NCBI GenBank assembly: GCA_946405695.1
Contig: CAMJIA010000027.1
Location: forward strand, 1-19,733
DNA: 19,733 nucleotides
Direction: 5' to 3'
Origin: an uncultured Prevotellaceae bacterium
Lineage (GTDB): Bacteria > Bacteroidota > Bacteroidia > Bacteroidales > Bacteroidaceae
A program made the translations under genes and the position numbers. This document shows positions 16,440 through 19,733 of the stretch, one piece after another; within the stretch, counting starts at the first letter, position 1; every line of letters begins with the position of its first letter. The notes beneath the pieces are model-generated. The model did no database searches. It was given only the letters and a program-made list of their open reading frames with translations, and was not told where the DNA came from.

Positions 16440-16475
16440 ATTAGGAATCAGGGAGATTTCTCCCTGATTCCTAAT
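16440..16475. promoter_or_regulatory. 17-bp perfect hairpin before susC
   Basis: Left arm 16440-16456 (ATTAGGAATCAGGGAGA), loop TT, right arm 16459-16475, all 17 pairs perfect. It sits between the stop of the repeat-protein gene (16480) and the susC ATG (16411). On the transcribed strand no T run follows, so it is not a standard intrinsic terminator; it may guard the 3' end of the upstream message, separate expression levels or fold in the susC leader. Confidence 0.75.
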
Positions 16476-16479
16476 AAGT

Positions 16480-18240
16480 TTAGCGTACAACGACTTTCTT
16501 GCCGTTGACGATATAGACACCTTTCTGAAGCTTTCCGCTTACGCGCATACCATTGAGGTTGTAGATGCCATTGTTACTTGCCTCTGCCTCTCTCACTTCA
16601 GTGATACTGTCGAAGTTGCCAAACTCAGGCTCAATGTAACCGAAGTCGCTCACGCCGTCCCAACCTTCTTTGGTGTAGTTGTCCACATAGATCTGGTGGG
16701 TTTTGTCGGAGGCGAAGATGATGGTACCATTAAGGTTGCGCAGAGAGTGGCAGAAGTCACCAGTCTCATCGAGATGGGTTACAACAACAGGTGTTGCTTC
16801 TTTGCTGTCCAGACGGTAGAGGGCTCCAGTGTAGGCTCCCACTGCAGGGGCGCTGACCTCATTCCACCAATACATCGAACCTCCAGCCACGGTCTGCTCC
16901 TTGATCCAGTCGCAGCCATTGCCTGGAACGAAGTCCATCTGCAGCTGAACCTTTTCGCCGTCGAAATACCACATTTCACCACCTATATGTGTATCAATGG
17001 CAGCATCGAATCCGTGGGCGGCACAGAACATATATACACCATCGAACACACACCCTGGGTCAGAGAAAGAGTTGTGGTCCCAAGAGGGCTCTTCCTGCCA
17101 TACGTCATAGTATACCCAGTCGCCACGTTTGTTGCCATATCCGCCAAACTCCTGTCCACCATCGGGAGAGAAGGCACGGTACCAAATCTTGTCCTTGTAA
17201 ACCTCAAAGCCATAGCCGAAGGGATTGCCGCCGAAGCCGATACCATTCTCATTCTTGCCGGGGTTGGTGTCCTTCACCAAGAATGTGTGGTCGTCACCAT
17301 CGCCACCAGGATCGTTGGCATTCTCTGCCTTTGTTCCATCAGAGTACCAAGGCTCATTGCCAAAGTCGGGTGTCCAGCACTTGAACACGACGCCCTCGTT
17401 TTTGTAGTTCTCCAAATTGTCGATGGCACTGCTACGTGTAAAGCCCTCTGCGTAGCCCCATTCGCCTTCTGGCCAGCGCTCCCAGTTGATGTCCATTACC
17501 AGATAAGTGCCATTTTCTGTGCCATCGGTCACCCAAAGTTCTTCACCTGTAGTACCGTCAATGTCATCGGCCTTGAAGAATACCCGACGGCCTGAGCGCA
17601 CATAGGCCGTATGAAGGGTGGTATTGTCCTGACCCGGCCACTTCAGATCGACGGCCTTTACGCGACGGGTACCTTCCACCGTACCATCGGTCACCCAGAG
17701 CCAGCGCTGCGGGCCGCGGTCGGGGTCGTACTCGGCGCTTTCTTCGTCGTAGGCAGCGAAGATAGCCTGTGTCTCGTTCATCTGAGTGAAAGCCACAGGA
17801 CTGGCACCTGTACCCGGTACGATATTCTCTGTCAGTTGCTTCGTTCCTGCTTCCGTACCATCCGAGACCCATACCTGCACCTCATCCAGGTCGGTGTAGG
17901 CAGCGAAGAGAACCTTGTCATTCAGACGGCCAAGGTTGCTTGGATTGGAAGAGCCCACCCCCGGCACGATATCCTTTACAAGGTGAGTGCCCTCCTTGGT
18001 GCCGTCAGTCACCCAAAGTTCCTCTCCGTTGGCATTATCGGTGGCAGCGAAAAATGCTTTGTAGCCTTTCTCTGGCGAACCGGCCACCACCAGGTTCTTG
18101 GCTTTGTCCTGCTTACGCTCAGGATTGACGTTGGCCTGAACGCCGTCGGGCAGCAGGGCCACCACGTTGTCTGTCTGTGCCATTGCCTCGCCTGCAAGGG
18201 TCAGCATGGCTGTCATGAGTAGAAATGTACCATACTTCAT
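16480..18240 (-). CDS. secreted ELWVTDGT-repeat protein with type IX-like tail
   Basis: The 586-residue product has a signal peptide (1-22, AMAQ) and repeats centred on LWVTDGT: 75-81, 124-129 (WVSDGT), 181-187, 235-241 and degenerate forms at 298-303 (WYSDGT) and 423-428 (MWYFDG). Most are followed by xxGTxxVKDI and preceded by a strand such as KVLFAAYTD or RVFFKADD. I count about seven such units, which would fit a seven-bladed propeller. This ELWxTDGT family (hyalin-like) has no proven activity that I know of. Residues ~545-586 (NNGIYNLNGMRVSGKL, KGVYIVNGKKVVVR) match the C-terminal sorting tail of exported Prevotella proteins. It lies between a GH2 gene (44-base gap) and susC (68 bases), so a surface glycan-binding role is plausible but unproven. 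Confidence 0.75.
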   Translation of the reverse strand: MKYGTFLLMTAMLTLAGEAMAQTDNVVALLPDGVQANVNPERKQDKAKNLVVAGSPEKGYKAFFAATDNANGEELWVTDGTKEGTHLVKDIVPGVGSSNPSNLGRLNDKVLFAAYTDLDEVQVWVSDGTEAGTKQLTENIVPGTGASPVAFTQMNETQAIFAAYDEESAEYDPDRGPQRWLWVTDGTVEGTRRVKAVDLKWPGQDNTTLHTAYVRSGRRVFFKADDIDGTTGEELWVTDGTENGTYLVMDINWERWPEGEWGYAEGFTRSSAIDNLENYKNEGVVFKCWTPDFGNEPWYSDGTKAENANDPGGDGDDHTFLVKDTNPGKNENGIGFGGNPFGYGFEVYKDKIWYRAFSPDGGQEFGGYGNKRGDWVYYDVWQEEPSWDHNSFSDPGCVFDGVYMFCAAHGFDAAIDTHIGGEMWYFDGEKVQLQMDFVPGNGCDWIKEQTVAGGSMYWWNEVSAPAVGAYTGALYRLDSKEATPVVVTHLDETGDFCHSLRNLNGTIIFASDKTHQIYVDNYTKEGWDGVSDFGYIEPEFGNFDSITEVREAEASNNGIYNLNGMRVSGKLQKGVYIVNGKKVVVR

Positions 18241-18284
18241 AATTGTTGTGCTTTAAAAGATATTAATAAAAATAATGAGATAAA

Positions 18285-19733
18285 CTATTTCCTGTCGTTG
18301 AGCATCTGCTCAACTTCTTTCTTGGCTTGCTGTCGGCTTTTGGTGAAGATGCGCTTGATACGCTCCATGTCAAACTTGCTCTCACGGTCGTAGGTATAGA
18401 TGCCGTTTTTCTCCAATTCCACATCGACAATCTGCGTGTAGCAGAAGCCACAGATGTGGTCTATGCTTAGCACCACGTTCACCTGGTCTTCCAGACGACG
18501 GTAGAATTCCTCTAATGTCTCGGGGTCCTTTCCGTATCCCCAGAACTGTCCCTCTGGCGCGACCTCCTCGGCCTGCATTTTCTTGATCCATCGTATGCCG
18601 CCAAACTCATCTATCATATAGGCCTCACCCTGATAGGGAGCGCTCTCGCGGGGGTGCTGCACATATACACTGCCTTCTTCTTTCTCACGCAGTTGTTCAT
18701 AGAGTTCCACGGGATCCTGCACATAGGTGTGCTCGGCGTAAATGTCGGTAAAACCAGCGTGATATCCACCACTGGCCGACACGACGGGCCGGGTGCGGTC
18801 CAGACGGTGGGTGATGAAGTAGAGGTCGTTGGTGAGACGGGCCCTTTGGGCATCGCGGTCAGGACACCATGTCTCGTTTAGTGGCGACCAAGCCACGAGA
18901 CATGGCTCATTGTAGTCGCGCTCCACGCATTCTTCCCATTCGGCTATCATATTGCGTGCGGCTATCTGGTTGGTCCAATCCAACTCCCAGGAGGGCGATT
19001 CACCCCAAGTCAGATAACCCAATTTGTCGGCCCAGTAGAAATAGCGCTGCTCAAACACTTTCTGATGCAGGCGTGCGCCATTGAAACCGGCTTCCTTGGC
19101 CAACACGATGTCGCGTTTGAGTTGTTCGTCGGTGGGGGCCGTCCATTGACCATCGGGGTAATATCCCTGGTCGAGCACCAACCGCTGGTAATAAGGCTCG
19201 TTGTTCAAATAGAATGTGCGGCCACGTAGTTCAGACTTGCGCATACCAACGTACGAACTGACATGGTCGATTACTTGACCGCGGTTGTCTTTAACTATGT
19301 ATTCTACATCGTAGAGGAACGGATGCTCAGGCGACCATGTCTTCACCTTGCTGATTTTCGCTGTCAACGTGGCATTGTTACTGGCTTTGGTCTCACCGCG
19401 CCATACTGTTTTTGAACCGTCACGGATAGTGACGGTGAGTGTCTTGCTTCCGTCTGTCTCATAGAATACCGGCTCTAGCACAAACTGGCTGTTGTCAAGG
19501 TCGGGCGTTACGCGAACCTTCTTCAGTCCCCCCATGGCAACAGGCTCCAGCCATACTGTCGACCAGATGCCTGTCACACGGGTATAGAAGCATTCATAAC
19601 TGTTCAGTCTACGGCTCTGTTTGCCACCAGGCTGCAGTTGCGAGCGCACGTCATCCTCTACATAAACAACCAAATTATAACTATTACCTATTTTTACATA
19701 TTTTGTTATATCCACATCGAACGAGGCAGCACC
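18285..19733 (-). CDS. GH2-family glycoside hydrolase (5' end outside window)
   Basis: The frame is open to the window edge; codons before the GTG at 19715 read GAASFD and continue the sugar-binding sandwich domain, so the gene extends beyond the window. The visible 482 residues include the end of the N-terminal jelly roll (YNLVVYVEDD, QPGGKQS, TGIWSTVWLEPV), the immunoglobulin-like middle domain (KVKTWSPEHPFLYDVEY) and the TIM barrel (FYLNNEPYYQRLVLDQGYYP, AGFNGARLHQKVFEQRYFYWAD). Acid/base glutamate is in SPLNETW (bases 18873-18875); the nucleophile glutamate is in IDEFGG (18606-18608). GH2 covers beta-galactosidases, beta-glucuronidases, beta-mannosidases and others; the exact bond is not readable. 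The downstream gap of 44 bases suggests co-transcription with the repeat-protein gene. Confidence 0.9.
   Translation of the reverse strand, partial: GAASFDVDITKYVKIGNSYNLVVYVEDDVRSQLQPGGKQSRRLNSYECFYTRVTGIWSTVWLEPVAMGGLKKVRVTPDLDNSQFVLEPVFYETDGSKTLTVTIRDGSKTVWRGETKASNNATLTAKISKVKTWSPEHPFLYDVEYIVKDNRGQVIDHVSSYVGMRKSELRGRTFYLNNEPYYQRLVLDQGYYPDGQWTAPTDEQLKRDIVLAKEAGFNGARLHQKVFEQRYFYWADKLGYLTWGESPSWELDWTNQIAARNMIAEWEECVERDYNEPCLVAWSPLNETWCPDRDAQRARLTNDLYFITHRLDRTRPVVSASGGYHAGFTDIYAEHTYVQDPVELYEQLREKEEGSVYVQHPRESAPYQGEAYMIDEFGGIRWIKKMQAEEVAPEGQFWGYGKDPETLEEFYRRLEDQVNVVLSIDHICGFCYTQIVDVELEKNGIYTYDRESKFDMERIKRIFTKSRQQAKKEVEQMLNDRK

Noticed and set aside
16696..17595. 299-codon frame opposite the ELWVTDGT-repeat gene
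   Set aside because: Its own repeated character follows from the repeats on the real coding strand; it has no signal peptide or recognisable domain.
18241..18284. separate promoter for the repeat-protein gene
   Set aside because: TATCTTTT on the minus strand misses the last base of TAnnTTTG and would leave a leader of only a few bases; co-transcription with the GH2 gene is simpler.

Overview
The window comes from a member of the Bacteroidales, most likely the Prevotella/Segatella group. The evidence is a SusC/SusD pair, a one-protein hybrid two-component regulator, a NamZ-type (DUF1343) protein, two promoter boxes of the Bacteroidetes type TAnnTTTG, and a C-terminal tail (YNLNGMRV ... KGVYIVNGKKVVVR) of the kind common on exported Prevotella proteins. 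Nearly all large genes lie on the minus strand.

Region 1 (1-2466). A partial reading frame (1-150) leads into a plus-strand periplasmic glycerophosphodiester phosphodiesterase (170-937). It converges on a minus-strand gene for a NamZ-like exo-N-acetylmuramidase (971-2209). That gene overlaps by four bases the 3' end of an inositol-monophosphatase-family gene, of which only the last ~85 codons remain.

Region 2 (about 2458-3703). An AT-rich patch breaks the monophosphatase gene. It carries a Sel1-repeat gene that has probably lost its start and a SprT-like metalloprotease gene that stops right after its HExxH motif. The nine bases GAAATGATC occur at both edges of the patch. Beyond it lie a possible orphan 3' coding end, a clear terminator hairpin, a triplicated 9-base repeat and further hairpins, with no convincing gene. 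This looks like a rearrangement scar.

Region 3 (3704-19733). This is a polysaccharide utilisation locus (PUL) read right to left: GH2 glycosidase (5' end outside the window), a secreted protein with ELWVTDGT repeats and a type IX-like tail, SusC, SusD, a third surface lipoprotein, a BNR-propeller protein with a CBM9-like domain, a GH43 enzyme and finally the hybrid two-component regulator. Gaps between the genes from susC to the GH43 gene are 25, 26 and 14 bases plus one 4-base overlap, so these are probably one operon; the regulator has its own promoter box. The expected scheme is that the surface lipoproteins and SusCD bind and import a glycan, the GH43, BNR and GH2 enzymes trim it, and the regulator senses a released sugar in the periplasm. 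GH43 together with a GH93-like propeller points to an arabinofuranose-containing pectic or arabinogalactan-type glycan, but this is inference.

No tRNA, rRNA, CRISPR array or intact insertion sequence was seen. The least ordinary items are the repeat protein placed before susC, the 17-bp perfect hairpin between them, the regulator start codon that lies on its own promoter, and the double-ended gene scar.
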